From positions 1 through 64,000 of the forward strand of contig JANYDA010000003.1 of NCBI GenBank assembly GCA_025360005.1: DNA of 64,000 bases, in the 5' to 3' direction. Origin of the DNA: Fibrobacteria bacterium. GTDB taxonomy: Bacteria > Fibrobacterota > Fibrobacteria > UBA11236. The notes under the pieces were generated by a model, which was not told where the DNA came from, did no database searches, and was given only the letters and a program-made list of their open reading frames with translations. Position 1 is the stretch's first letter. Each line of letters begins with the position of its first letter. Positions 55,689-64,000 of this stretch are shown in pieces. Both the position numbers and the translations under genes were made by a program.

Positions 55689-56030
55689 ATGAAGACGGTA
55701 GCCATGAAAAACAAGGCCGGATCATCCAAAGCGGCCTCCAGACGGAAACCCGCCGCGCCCAAGCGCTGGTCTAAACGGGTGGTGGAAACCAGCGACGCCT
55801 TGGATTTGGAAAAGGGCGTTTTCGCCCGGGACAGCGCCCAAGCCATAGCCCGATCCCTAAAGCTTTCGGCGGAGCGGAGCCGGCGCAAGAAAACGGATGC
55901 CTTCCGTTCCGCCATGTCCATGCTCAACTTTTATATCAACCGGGCCGGGAAGAATTTGTCCCCGGGCAGAATACGTATTCTGGAAGCGGCCAAGGAAAAG
56001 CTGCGAGGACTGTTCATGAAAGCGGGTTGA
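55689..56030 (+). CDS. DUF3175-domain protein
   Basis: 113 residues, AAGGAAC site 6 bases away; ATG at 55704 is an alternative. The first ~25 residues are basic and disordered. The core KRWSKRVVETSDALDLEKGVF and RSAMSMLNFYINRAGKNL is the DUF3175 signature. Function unknown. Confidence 0.88.
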   Translation: MKTVAMKNKAGSSKAASRRKPAAPKRWSKRVVETSDALDLEKGVFARDSAQAIARSLKLSAERSRRKKTDAFRSAMSMLNFYINRAGKNLSPGRIRILEAAKEKLRGLFMKAG

Positions 56031-56192
56031 AGGACGCGGCGGCCAGGGAAACAGGGAGGTTACGGGTGGCCGCCCCGGTCGGATGGCGATTGAAACCATG
56101 AGCGAACCCGGTTCGATGGCTTCCGAAATAAATCGCTAACATTCCGGCCTTAGATTAGCACCGTGTCATCCACCTCAACACGGGAGCCTTTC

Positions 56193-57524
56193 ATGAATGT
56201 TCGCAACCTTACCGCCATGGCGGCAATCACCTTACTGGCTTGTTCAGGAATCAGGCCCGCCATGGCGGCGGAGCGCTACGACGGCTGGAGGGACGACGGG
56301 CACGATCGCGGCAGATGGGAGGACGATTGGCGGGAGGAGCGCCGCCACGGCAACGACCGCGATCACGATAAGTTCAGCGTGCAACTGGGCCCTCGCCCGT
56401 ATTTCCTGGTCGACGATATGGACAAGGGCAAGCTGAAGGACAAGCTGGAATCCTGTTCGGAAGGTCCCTTCAAACCCAGCGACTTCTCCATCGGCCACCG
56501 GGGCGGCGGAACCCTGGAGTTTCCCGAAGAGACGCGGCAATCCTATGAGGCCGGCGCGCGCATGGGCGCGGGCATCCTGGAATGCGATGTCACCTTCACC
56601 AAGGATCAGGAACTGGTTTGCCGGCACGATCAATGCGACCTGCATACCACCACCAACATTCTGGCCATCCCCGAGTTGGCGGCCAAGTGCAGCGAACCCT
56701 TCACTCCCTATGATCCCGTCACCGGCAAGCCTGCTTCGGCCAAATGCTGTACCAGCGATTTGACCTTGGCGGAGTTCAAAAGCCTGTGCGGCAAGATGGA
56801 CGGCTTCAATCCCAAAGGCGCCACTCCGGCCGAATATATGGCGGGAACGCCGTCCTTCCGGACGGATTTAAACTCCACCTGCGGCGAAGTGATGAGCCAT
56901 AAGGAAAGCATCCGGCTCATCCAAAGCCTGGGGCGAAAGTTCACGCCCGAAGCCAAGACCCCGGTAGTGTCCATGCCGTTCCAAGGCACCTTTACCCAGC
57001 AAAAGTTCATCCAGAAAATGATCAACGAGTACAAGGATGCCCACGTGAATCCCAAGGACGTGTTCGCGCAATCCTTCGATATCAACGACGTCCTGTACTG
57101 GCTGAAGTACGAACCCAAGTTCGGCAAGCAGGCCGTATTCCTGGATCCCCGCGTGGACCTGCCCGGCGGTTATGCCACTGCGGTGGCCGACATGCAGAAG
57201 ATCGCGAACCAGGGCGTCCGCATCATCGCGCCGCCCATGTGGGCCTTGCTGAAGCCGGGCGCAGGCGGGAAAATCGCGCCTTCGGGTTACGCAGTCGCGG
57301 CCAAGGCGGCCGGCCTGGATATCATCACCTGGACGCTGGAGCGTTCCGGTCCGCTCAAGGCGGGCGGGGGGTACTATTACCAATCCCTGCCGGGCATCAT
57401 CGACAATGACGGGGATACTTACGCGGCCCTGGATGTGCTGGCCAGGAAAGTGGGCGTGCTGGGTATTTTCTCCGATTGGGCGGCAACGGTCACGTACTAT
57501 GCCAACTGCATGGGCATTCCGTAG
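56193..57524 (+). CDS. Glycerophosphodiester phosphodiesterase-like protein
   Basis: 443 residues from the ATG at 56193. A signal peptide ([21 protein letters not shown]) is followed by an Asp/Arg/His-rich tail (about residues 28-60) that may bind metal. The GDPD TIM-barrel core starts [19 protein letters not shown], with the metal and catalytic residues in [28 protein letters not shown] is the late motif. It has Cys-rich inserts (AKCCTSD and others) and is secreted. Substrate could be glycerophosphodiesters. Confidence 0.85.
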   Translation: MNVRNLTAMAAITLLACSGIRPAMAAERYDGWRDDGHDRGRWEDDWREERRHGNDRDHDKFSVQLGPRPYFLVDDMDKGKLKDKLESCSEGPFKPSDFSIGHRGGGTLEFPEETRQSYEAGARMGAGILECDVTFTKDQELVCRHDQCDLHTTTNILAIPELAAKCSEPFTPYDPVTGKPASAKCCTSDLTLAEFKSLCGKMDGFNPKGATPAEYMAGTPSFRTDLNSTCGEVMSHKESIRLIQSLGRKFTPEAKTPVVSMPFQGTFTQQKFIQKMINEYKDAHVNPKDVFAQSFDINDVLYWLKYEPKFGKQAVFLDPRVDLPGGYATAVADMQKIANQGVRIIAPPMWALLKPGAGGKIAPSGYAVAAKAAGLDIITWTLERSGPLKAGGGYYYQSLPGIIDNDGDTYAALDVLARKVGVLGIFSDWAATVTYYANCMGIP

Positions 57525-57578
57525 CCCGTCGGCTGGAGACACGGCCTTTGGCCTCGCGGGGACTTTTTCAACAACCTG

Positions 57579-58244
57579 TTAGAGGTCTTCCAGCACATCG
57601 TTCAAAAAGCGCTCGAAAGGCAGCAATGCCTTGAAGGCCGAGGCGGCTTCCTGGGGGAAGCCGACCGCCGTGACCTCCGCGTCCTTGAGCGGGCGCATCG
57701 CCAGGAATCCTTTGTGGCGCAGCAAATCCAGATGCGGGTGATCCGACGGATATCCTTGCGGCGCCTTTTGCAATGTTTCCCCCGTCATAGCTCCGAATTG
57801 TTTTTTGAAAGCCGGTGCGGTGATGAGGCGGCGGAAGAATTTCCCGTCCTCGGCGATGGCGCTGCGGATGGCTTTCAGCCACGGTGGGGAAGGCATATAG
57901 GCCCCGCCGCCGAGGAAGCAATTACCGGGTTCCACATGCAGGTAATAGCCGGCCCGTTCCTGGAACTTGTTTTCCTTGGCGCTGATATGGGCGCCGAAGT
58001 TGGTCTTGTAAGGCGATTTGTCCCTGGAAAAGCGCGCGTCCCGGAAAATGCGGAAGCCGCACTTGCGCGGATCCAGGCCCTCCACGGATTTGTCGAAGGC
58101 GGCGATACGATGGATGAGTTCGCCCACCAGGGTTTCGAATTCCTCTTTCGACTCCAGGTAGGCGGCTTTGTGCGCCAGGAACCAATCGCGATCATTGTGC
58201 TTCCGGAGATTCGCCAAAAAGGCGAAGGTTTTTTTCGTGACCAT
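57579..58244 (-). CDS. DUF2461-family protein
   Basis: 221 residues from the ATG at 58244, with a GGGGAG site. Conserved FLANLRKHNDRDWFLAHKAAYLES, FRIFRDARFSRDKSPYKTNFG, AGYYLHVEPGNCFLGGGAYMP and PHLDLLRHKGF. Function unknown. Its stop overlaps a copy of the TTTTTCAACA element; it lies 14 bp behind the rlmI-like gene. Confidence 0.88.
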   Translation of the reverse strand: MVTKKTFAFLANLRKHNDRDWFLAHKAAYLESKEEFETLVGELIHRIAAFDKSVEGLDPRKCGFRIFRDARFSRDKSPYKTNFGAHISAKENKFQERAGYYLHVEPGNCFLGGGAYMPSPPWLKAIRSAIAEDGKFFRRLITAPAFKKQFGAMTGETLQKAPQGYPSDHPHLDLLRHKGFLAMRPLKDAEVTAVGFPQEAASAFKALLPFERFLNDVLEDL

Positions 58245-58258
58245 GTTTGCTCCCCGCC

Positions 58259-59440
58259 TCAGCGGGCCCATTTTTGCAGGACGAAGAATTTCAGGTAGCG
58301 CCCTTCCGGAAAGCTCAGATGGTAGGGATGATCGAAGGGCTGCTCGCGGCTTTCCAGCACTTTCAGGCTGCAACGCGTATTCACGCTGCTCTGGTGAAGG
58401 ATCTTGATGAAGATGCTTTGATCCACGTGAGAGGTGCAGGACGAGGAAACCAGGATGCCGCCGTCCGGCAGCTTCTCCAGCGCCTTGGAGTTGATGGTGG
58501 TGTAGGCCTTGATGGCATTGGCCAATTGCTTTTTGTTCTTGGCGAAAGACGGGGGATCCAGGATGATCATGTCGAACGCCCCGGGTTTCATCTCCTTGAG
58601 GAAATCGAAAACGTCCTGGGCCAGAAAGTCCTCTTCATTCACGGCATGGCCGTTGAGGCGGAAATTGCGGCGGCAATATTCGGTGGCGGGCTTGGAAATG
58701 TCCACGCTGACCACGCGCTTGGCCACGGAGGCGGCGTATACGGAAAAGCCCCCGGTATAGCTGAAGCAATTGGCGAGCGTGCGCCCTTTGGCGTACTTGA
58801 TCAAGGCCTGGCGGTTGTCGCGTTGATCCAGGAAAAAGCCGGTTTTCTGGCCTTCGATGACATGGACCAGGAATTTGAAACCGTTCTCTTCGATTTCCAC
58901 TTCCCGCACCTCCGTACCATGCAGGATACCCACCGGTTTGTCGGTCAGGCCTTCCATGGCCCGGATGGACACGTCGCTGCGTTCCACCACGGTCCTGGGG
59001 CTGAAGGCTTTGACCAGGCCTTCAGTCACCAGGGATTTCAGGCCGTCCATTCCGAGAGTATGGAATTGCGCCACCAGGGTATCGCCGTATTTGTCCACCA
59101 CCAGGCCGGGCAGCCCGTCGCTTTCCGCGAACACGGCGCGGTAGGCGTTGGTCCGCGGCGGTAGCCATTCTTCCTTGCGGCGTCGCAGGAGACGGAAGCG
59201 TTCGGCGAAAAAGCCGGCATCGATGGGCTCGTCCTTCATGGTCAGGATGCGGACGGCGATATCGGTGTGGCTGTTATAGTAGCCCACGCCTATGAATTGC
59301 TTGCCCGCCAGAATACGGACCACGGAACCGTCCGGGATGCGGGGCTTGCCGGCCAGGGCGCCGGAAAAGATCCAGGGATGTCCGCCCAATACGTTTTTAA
59401 CGCGCTCGGGAAGGATTTGCAGGGGAAGGATTTCTTTCAT
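58259..59440 (-). CDS. rlmI: rRNA large subunit methyltransferase I-like (RlmI)
   Basis: 393 residues from the ATG at 59440. N-terminal PUA-type domain (LPERVKNVLGGHPWIFSGAL), an EEHD-like middle (RAVFAESDGLPGLVVDKYGD), then a Rossmann methyltransferase with LANCFSYTGGFSVYAASVA, DMIILDPPSFAKNKK and ILVSSSCTSHVD (catalytic Cys). RlmI methylates C1962 of 23S rRNA; closely related paralogues exist, so the target is inferred. Confidence 0.9.
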   Translation of the reverse strand: MKEILPLQILPERVKNVLGGHPWIFSGALAGKPRIPDGSVVRILAGKQFIGVGYYNSHTDIAVRILTMKDEPIDAGFFAERFRLLRRRKEEWLPPRTNAYRAVFAESDGLPGLVVDKYGDTLVAQFHTLGMDGLKSLVTEGLVKAFSPRTVVERSDVSIRAMEGLTDKPVGILHGTEVREVEIEENGFKFLVHVIEGQKTGFFLDQRDNRQALIKYAKGRTLANCFSYTGGFSVYAASVAKRVVSVDISKPATEYCRRNFRLNGHAVNEEDFLAQDVFDFLKEMKPGAFDMIILDPPSFAKNKKQLANAIKAYTTINSKALEKLPDGGILVSSSCTSHVDQSIFIKILHQSSVNTRCSLKVLESREQPFDHPYHLSFPEGRYLKFFVLQKWAR

Positions 59441-59570
59441 GGGGATCCCGGGAAAGATCGGCAAAGCTAGAAAAATGGCCCTTTCTTGACTTCGATTGGG
59501 CGGGAATCTTACCATTACCGAGAAGTCCGCAAGGTTATTGCACGCCTTCCGGATCCGCTAGGAGACCCCC

Positions 59571-60824
59571 GTGAATACTGAAGTAGAGGATGCCCTGAGA
59601 CAGTGGAAGACCGATGCCTGGAAGGCGCCCGGGATGGTCGTCACCTATCACCACAACGTCAGCGACGAACGCGGTAAAAACCGGCTGAAGAATTACATCG
59701 AATGCTCGCTTTGCGAACGCCATTCCGTCGGCGATGATATCCTGGACGTTGGCATCGGGACCGGTAGGGCTTCGCTACCCTTGGCCCGCAAGGGCAAGAA
59801 CGTGACCGGCATCGACAGTTCCGAATCGATGTTGGAAGTAACCCGCAAGCTGGCCGGCGATCTGCCCGTGCGCCTGCTTCCCGGCGACGTGGAAAAGCTT
59901 CCCTTTCCGGACGCGTCGTTCGACACTTCCATGGCCCTCAACGTGGTGGTGCATTTCCGGGCCTGGGACAAGATCATGGGGGAGATGCTGCGGGTGGTGC
60001 GTCCCGGCGGAAGGGTCATCTTCGACGTTTATAGCCTGGAGCATGAATTGGCCGCCGATATCTGTTCCTTGGGCAAAACCGCTTTCAAGGAGGACCCGGC
60101 CGACTTCCAGAACTTCCTCTGCCGCGTGACCGCCGGTGACATAGTGCGCGAGGCGACCCGGCAGGGCGCCACCCTGCGGGCCCTGGTCCCCTTCAACCCC
60201 TTTTCCGGAGTGTCCCGTTGGCCGGCCCTTTTCGGGGCGGTAAACCGTTGGCAGCGAATGCTAAGCTGGTTCCATGAAGACGAACGCCTGTTCCAATGCG
60301 CCCGTTTCCTGGAGGAGGACATCATCGGAAAGCTCCCGGTTTCCTTGGCACCAAAAATCATGGTGGTTCTGGAAAAACATCCCGATCCCGACGCCAACGC
60401 CAGGTGGCTGGAGAACTATCGCCGGATGGATTCCGCTTTGGCGCAAGGGGCGTCCGCGGAAACCCTGGCGCCTTTCCTGGGCCGTTCCGCGGAATCCCTG
60501 CGGGCCGCGTTCGGCGCCCATGCCTCCGATCCGCGATCACGGGCGCTCATGTACCGGATTTGGAAATACCTCCATGCCATAGGCTTTTCCATGCGTCCCC
60601 ACAATTTCTTTCCGGACGAAACGGCGGACCTATTCTGGAACTGGCATTTGGAAGAGGAGGCGGACGGCCGGATAGCGGCCTTTCTGCGGGAATGGCGGGA
60701 GACGCCTTCCGTGCGGCGTACCTTCACCCACCGGGGCGTGCCGTTGGCCGAAGGCCTTCTCTATACCCAAGCGCGCAACCGCTTCCGACTGATGCATCCG
60801 TTTCCGGGTGAGGGGCAAACATGA
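59571..60824 (+). CDS. SAM-dependent methyltransferase with a helical C-domain
   Basis: 417 residues from GTG 59571 (AGGAG site). Type 11 SAM domain in the first 180 residues: ILDVGIGTGRASLPLARKG, LPFPDASFDTSMALNVVVHF and VVRPGGRVIFDVYS. The C-terminal ~230 residues are helical, of unknown function, and look like a substrate-specific extension. It overlaps the GT-B-like gene as ATGA. Confidence 0.82.
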   Translation: MNTEVEDALRQWKTDAWKAPGMVVTYHHNVSDERGKNRLKNYIECSLCERHSVGDDILDVGIGTGRASLPLARKGKNVTGIDSSESMLEVTRKLAGDLPVRLLPGDVEKLPFPDASFDTSMALNVVVHFRAWDKIMGEMLRVVRPGGRVIFDVYSLEHELAADICSLGKTAFKEDPADFQNFLCRVTAGDIVREATRQGATLRALVPFNPFSGVSRWPALFGAVNRWQRMLSWFHEDERLFQCARFLEEDIIGKLPVSLAPKIMVVLEKHPDPDANARWLENYRRMDSALAQGASAETLAPFLGRSAESLRAAFGAHASDPRSRALMYRIWKYLHAIGFSMRPHNFFPDETADLFWNWHLEEEADGRIAAFLREWRETPSVRRTFTHRGVPLAEGLLYTQARNRFRLMHPFPGEGQT

Positions 60825-62077
60825 GGTCCGCGGTGGTCTTTGATCTGGCTCCATCCAATTGGGGCGTTATCGACGCCTATCTGGTCCGCTCGGGACAGCA
60901 TGCGCTGGTCACGCGCGAAGAGGCTTCGCAAGCCCCGGAAATCACCCGGCACGCGGGACGGAGCGCGGCTTTGTCGTCCTTGCTTCCGCCCAAGGAACGC
61001 GGGGCCGCGGAAAATCATATCCGGAGCGTCCTGGATCGCAGCCCCTTCCTTTTCGTGGGCAAGGATTGGGAAGCCTTGTGCGCCAAGCACGGAGTATCTC
61101 CGGACACGATGCGGCAAGCCATGCGCCAGGATCTGGCGGAAGAATGGAATGCGGAAGCCATGCTGGTGGAGGCGCTGGAGTGCGCGCTGTCGCAGTACTC
61201 CATCCGCGCCGTGGTCCTCAACGATGAGTATTCCGCCCAAGCCAAGGCCATCGCCCTGTGGGCCGCGCAACGGAGAATCCCTATCCTGCATCTCTACCAG
61301 GGCCTCGCTTTCGACGGGCACTATCTGGCGAGCGAAAGTTTGTTGGCGGACGCCATCGCGGTTTCCGGACCGCGGGCCGTGGAAACCTTGCAGGACATGG
61401 GTTTGCCGGCCGGCCGTTTGCTTCAGACGGGAAATCCCGCCTGGAGCAAGTATGCGGAGTTGGCCGCCATGAAAAACGAATGCCGGACCGGCCTCGCGAA
61501 ACTGATCGGATGGGGACCGGGTCCGTTGCTGGTATTCGCGACCTCGGCCGCTCCCATCAGGCCGGCCAGTTCCGACCCGGAGATGCTGTCGCATGCCGCG
61601 CGGGCTTTTTTCCGATGCGCGCGCGAAACTGCCGGAAGCCATCCCGCGGCCATTTGGGCGGTGCTGCTGCAGGCTTCGGATCCCGATGCGTTGGAAAAGG
61701 CGCTGGCGACATGGGCGCAGCAGGATGGATTGCCCGCGGGCCGCATCCGTTTTTTCCGCAATGACTCCGAGCTTTTCCTGGCCGCCGCGGAATTGGTGAT
61801 CTCGATAGACTCTTCCCTTGCGGTGGAGGCCATCCTGGCCGGCACTCCCGCCGTCAATGTCCTGACGGACTGGGGCTGGCGTACCGGGCCCGCTTTTGCC
61901 GCCGGCACCGGCGTCATCGAAGCGTCTCCGGAGGGAATCCGCGATCATGTGTTGAAGGCTTTGGAAAGGCGCGCCGCCGATCCGGGCGGCCTGGAGGTGG
62001 CCAAGGCGATCTATCATCCCGCGCAGGCGGGCGATCCGATCAAGAACGTGGTAGATTGGATTACCGGTCTGCCTTAG
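60821..62077 (+). CDS. GT-B-like glycosyltransferase or polymer-synthesis protein
   Basis: 418 residues. Two Rossmann-like halves: an N-half with VVLNDEYSAQAKAIALWAAQRRIPILHLYQG and a C-half with ELFLAAAELVISIDSSLAVEAILAGTPAVNVL, which resembles the nucleotide-sugar-binding end of GT-B enzymes or 2-epimerases. No family can be fixed by eye. The overlap with the methyltransferase gene suggests a shared surface glycan pathway. Confidence 0.7.
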   Translation: MRSAVVFDLAPSNWGVIDAYLVRSGQHALVTREEASQAPEITRHAGRSAALSSLLPPKERGAAENHIRSVLDRSPFLFVGKDWEALCAKHGVSPDTMRQAMRQDLAEEWNAEAMLVEALECALSQYSIRAVVLNDEYSAQAKAIALWAAQRRIPILHLYQGLAFDGHYLASESLLADAIAVSGPRAVETLQDMGLPAGRLLQTGNPAWSKYAELAAMKNECRTGLAKLIGWGPGPLLVFATSAAPIRPASSDPEMLSHAARAFFRCARETAGSHPAAIWAVLLQASDPDALEKALATWAQQDGLPAGRIRFFRNDSELFLAAAELVISIDSSLAVEAILAGTPAVNVLTDWGWRTGPAFAAGTGVIEASPEGIRDHVLKALERRAADPGGLEVAKAIYHPAQAGDPIKNVVDWITGLP

Positions 62078-62125
62078 CCCGGAACGCGCCCGATGGCGCC
62101 CGGCCGCGTGATTGGGAATCCCTAT

Positions 62126-62818
62126 TCAGAAAGAACGATGGCGGCCGAGCATAAAGGCCTCGGCGGCATCCCATCCCGCATTGGCTCCGCGCCATTTGGC
62201 CAAATGCTCCACGGCTTCCAGCGAGCGCGCATGCGGCCAGGGCCGCATTTCCGAAGCGTAGGCTTGCAGGGCTTTCAGCTTGAGCGGCAAAGTTTCCGAG
62301 GCATCCTCGAACCAATTGGGAGCGAACGTCATGGCCGGGTTGGGCATCTGCCAATCCGTACTGGAGGGGACTTCAAAGAAAAGGATGGAGGCGATGGAGC
62401 TTCCCGGCAAAGGCCTGCAAGCGGTGGCCACGGCCCGATGGACCACCCGGTGATCCGCGTTCAGATCCGCGCCATGATGGGTATAGATGATATGGGGGCG
62501 GAGCTTGGCGATCCTGGCTTCCACGGCCTTTACCACGTCCAGCAGCGGGACGGAGTCCATGCGGTTGTCCGGGAACGATTCCAGGGTGGTACCCGCGACC
62601 CCTAGAATGGCGTGGGCCTTGCGCGCCGCCAGGGCCAATTGGGAAAGGCCGTCCGCATGCTTGCGGCGGTCCCGGTCCGGATCGCGGCTGGTCAGCCCTT
62701 CCGCGAGGATATGCACATGGACCCGATCGCCCTTGCGCGCATGCTTGGCCATGGTGGCGCCGCAGCCCAGGACTTCATCGTCCGGATGGGCGGCCACTAC
62801 CAGGATGGTTTTCTTCAC
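62126..62818 (-). CDS. PIG-L/LmbE-family deacetylase
   Basis: 230 residues. Zn motif VVAAHPDDEVLGCG (His11, Asp14) and the late ADLNADHRVVH segment. Family members N-deacetylate sugars such as GlcNAc derivatives. Its start overlaps the preceding methyltransferase stop as ATGA. Confidence 0.9.
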   Translation of the reverse strand: MKKTILVVAAHPDDEVLGCGATMAKHARKGDRVHVHILAEGLTSRDPDRDRRKHADGLSQLALAARKAHAILGVAGTTLESFPDNRMDSVPLLDVVKAVEARIAKLRPHIIYTHHGADLNADHRVVHRAVATACRPLPGSSIASILFFEVPSSTDWQMPNPAMTFAPNWFEDASETLPLKLKALQAYASEMRPWPHARSLEAVEHLAKWRGANAGWDAAEAFMLGRHRSF

Positions 62819-63492
62819 GGGGCGTCCCCGGGTTTGGACGCCACCAGGTTCCAGGTAGCATGCACGCTACCCGGGCCGGGCAGCAATCGTTCCGAGACCT
62901 TGTGCTCCAGGGATTCCATGGTGAAATCCCGGAACAATTCCGTGAGATGGGCCCGGTCGGAAAAATGGACGCGGCCGACGTCGTGGAAAAGGCCGGAGGG
63001 GAAGGACGTGCGGGTAAAGGCATCCTCCGCGCTTTTCCCCAGCGCCGCATCCGAATGCGCCAGGGAGAACCAATCGATGCCGATGTATTTGGCGCCGGGT
63101 TTCATTTTGGCGCGGACCAGGCGCAGGCAATCCGCGATGGCGGACGCGCCGTTATGGGTCAGGGAGCTGCGATCCACGATCATATCGAAAGGACCGGGGA
63201 AGGCGATTTCCCGGGTGAAGTCTCCGGTGGTTACTTTGCCTCGCAATGCGGGGAACCGGGCCAAAAGGTCGGCGACCATGGATGGGCTGCCTTCCATGGC
63301 ATGATAGTCCACGCCCAAGGAAAGGAATAATGGGACGTTGGCCCCCGCGGCGCATCCCAGTTCCAGTACCTTTAGGCCCGCGGTTTCGCCGCGGATATGC
63401 CGTTTGCAGAGCGAGACCAGATCGGACCAGGGCCATTGGCTCATGCCGCCTATCTTGAGGTAGCGGGATTCCCATTCCGCGGAAAAACTCAT
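62815..63492 (-). CDS. Class I SAM-dependent methyltransferase
   Basis: 225 residues. SAM motif VLELGCAAGANVPLFLSLG and FDMIVDRSSLTHNG. Related to methyltransferases found in polysaccharide and flagellin-glycosylation loci. It is upstream of and overlapping the PIG-L gene. Confidence 0.85.
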   Translation of the reverse strand: MSFSAEWESRYLKIGGMSQWPWSDLVSLCKRHIRGETAGLKVLELGCAAGANVPLFLSLGVDYHAMEGSPSMVADLLARFPALRGKVTTGDFTREIAFPGPFDMIVDRSSLTHNGASAIADCLRLVRAKMKPGAKYIGIDWFSLAHSDAALGKSAEDAFTRTSFPSGLFHDVGRVHFSDRAHLTELFRDFTMESLEHKVSERLLPGPGSVHATWNLVASKPGDAP

Positions 63493-63532
63493 GGGGCGGA
63501 TCCGGTGTCCGGGAACTCGCCATAGGCCATGA

Positions 63533-64000
63533 TCATTCGATCACGATGAAGGAGGACGTGGGCATATAGGGGAGGCGCTGGATGCGGTAGGTTCCCAATC
63601 CCAATACTTCCTTGAGGGCCATGGTCTCACCGGGCCAATTGGGATTGTTGATCTCATCGAAACCGATCACGCTTCCCTTCGTCAGCCTATCCTTGAGGAG
63701 TTCCAGGCACACCTTGGTCGGTTCGTAGATGTCGAAATCGAAATAAGCGAAGGCGATGATGGTTTCCGGATGATCTTCCAGGTACTTCTTGAAGGTCTTG
63801 GTCGCGTCGCCTTTCACCAATTGATGTTTGCGGATGTTGGGGATGGGATTGAATTTCTCGTGGCAGGCGAGGATCTTTTCCAGGAAGTCCGCGTAGTTCT
63901 CCGTCACGTTCATGCCGCCCTTCTGGGCATGGCCGGGATCATTGTCGGAAACGGACGGGAAGCCGGAGAAGGTATCGAAGCCCACGATGCGGCGGTTGTA
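63533..64000 (-). CDS. TylF/MycF-like O-methyltransferase, 5' end outside the window
   Basis: The frame is open to the right edge. Residues IVGFDTFSGFP, AFAYFDFDIYEPTK and GFDEINNPNWPGE match the macrocin-type sugar O-methyltransferase family. The N-terminal part, with the SAM-binding Gly motif, is missing. Most likely part of the same surface glycan cluster. Confidence 0.8.
   Translation of the reverse strand, partial: YNRRIVGFDTFSGFPSVSDNDPGHAQKGGMNVTENYADFLEKILACHEKFNPIPNIRKHQLVKGDATKTFKKYLEDHPETIIAFAYFDFDIYEPTKVCLELLKDRLTKGSVIGFDEINNPNWPGETMALKEVLGLGTYRIQRLPYMPTSSFIVIE

Overview
The window is GC-rich, densely coding bacterial chromosome with no tRNA, rRNA, CRISPR array or intact insertion sequence that I could find. 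It carries many lipoproteins, TPR proteins and outer-membrane-like proteins, so the cell is Gram-negative-like. The best lineage clue is the gene at 49430-50257. It belongs to the TIGR02147 family, first defined as a Fibrobacter succinogenes paralogous family, and it is translationally coupled to a large lipoprotein. Together with an LA_2272-like surface repeat protein this suggests the Fibrobacterota or a close relative. That placement is inference; a 16S or marker-gene tree would settle it.

Layout. 1-6866: four overlapping genes on the + strand (two large TPR proteins, one a lipoprotein, and two small exported proteins), probably one envelope complex. 6922-11132: minus-strand gpmI, a TrmA/RlmD-type methyltransferase with long basic tails, and a CbiX chelatase. 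11322-16095: STAS protein, gcvT, ftsK. 16099-18240: a TetR regulator divergent from a DUF2141 plus fatty-acid-hydroxylase operon, with a perfect operator-like palindrome between. 18237-21935: yebC-ruvC and ruvA-ruvB, split by an opposite-strand LURP-one/scramblase-like gene. 22065-26304: amidase, smpB, HU/IHF protein, TPR protein. 26494-32019: rlmB, carA, a TatB-like domain fused to 5-formyltetrahydrofolate cyclo-ligase, tatC, tatA, then RNase D. 32214-35569: trpS, a thioredoxin-like protein, a radical SAM protein, a hypothetical. 35693-38770: metF, an aminotransferase and a methyltransferase in one operon. 38833-45361: membrane and envelope genes, an endonuclease/exonuclease/phosphatase lipoprotein, an orphan HsdR-N nuclease domain, a RIO kinase. 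45362-53484: an accessory-looking region with gene remnants, AT-rich intergenic DNA, a cassette of three secreted unknown proteins, the TIGR02147-lipoprotein pair and a lone receiver protein. 53570-59440: speA, DUF3175, a GDPD-like phosphodiesterase, DUF2461, rlmI-like. 59571-64000: methyltransferases, a GT-B-like protein and a PIG-L deacetylase, which looks like the edge of a surface glycan cluster.

Most interesting points: the TatB::5-FCL fusion inside an otherwise complete tat operon; the interrupted yebC-ruvCAB operon; the TetR operator; two gene remnants (a quinone oxidoreductase N-terminus at 42300-42447 and a GNAT C-terminus at 45570-45710); a large imperfect hairpin whose right arm encodes the C-terminus of the amidase; and the secreted-protein cassette next to the TIGR02147 pair.
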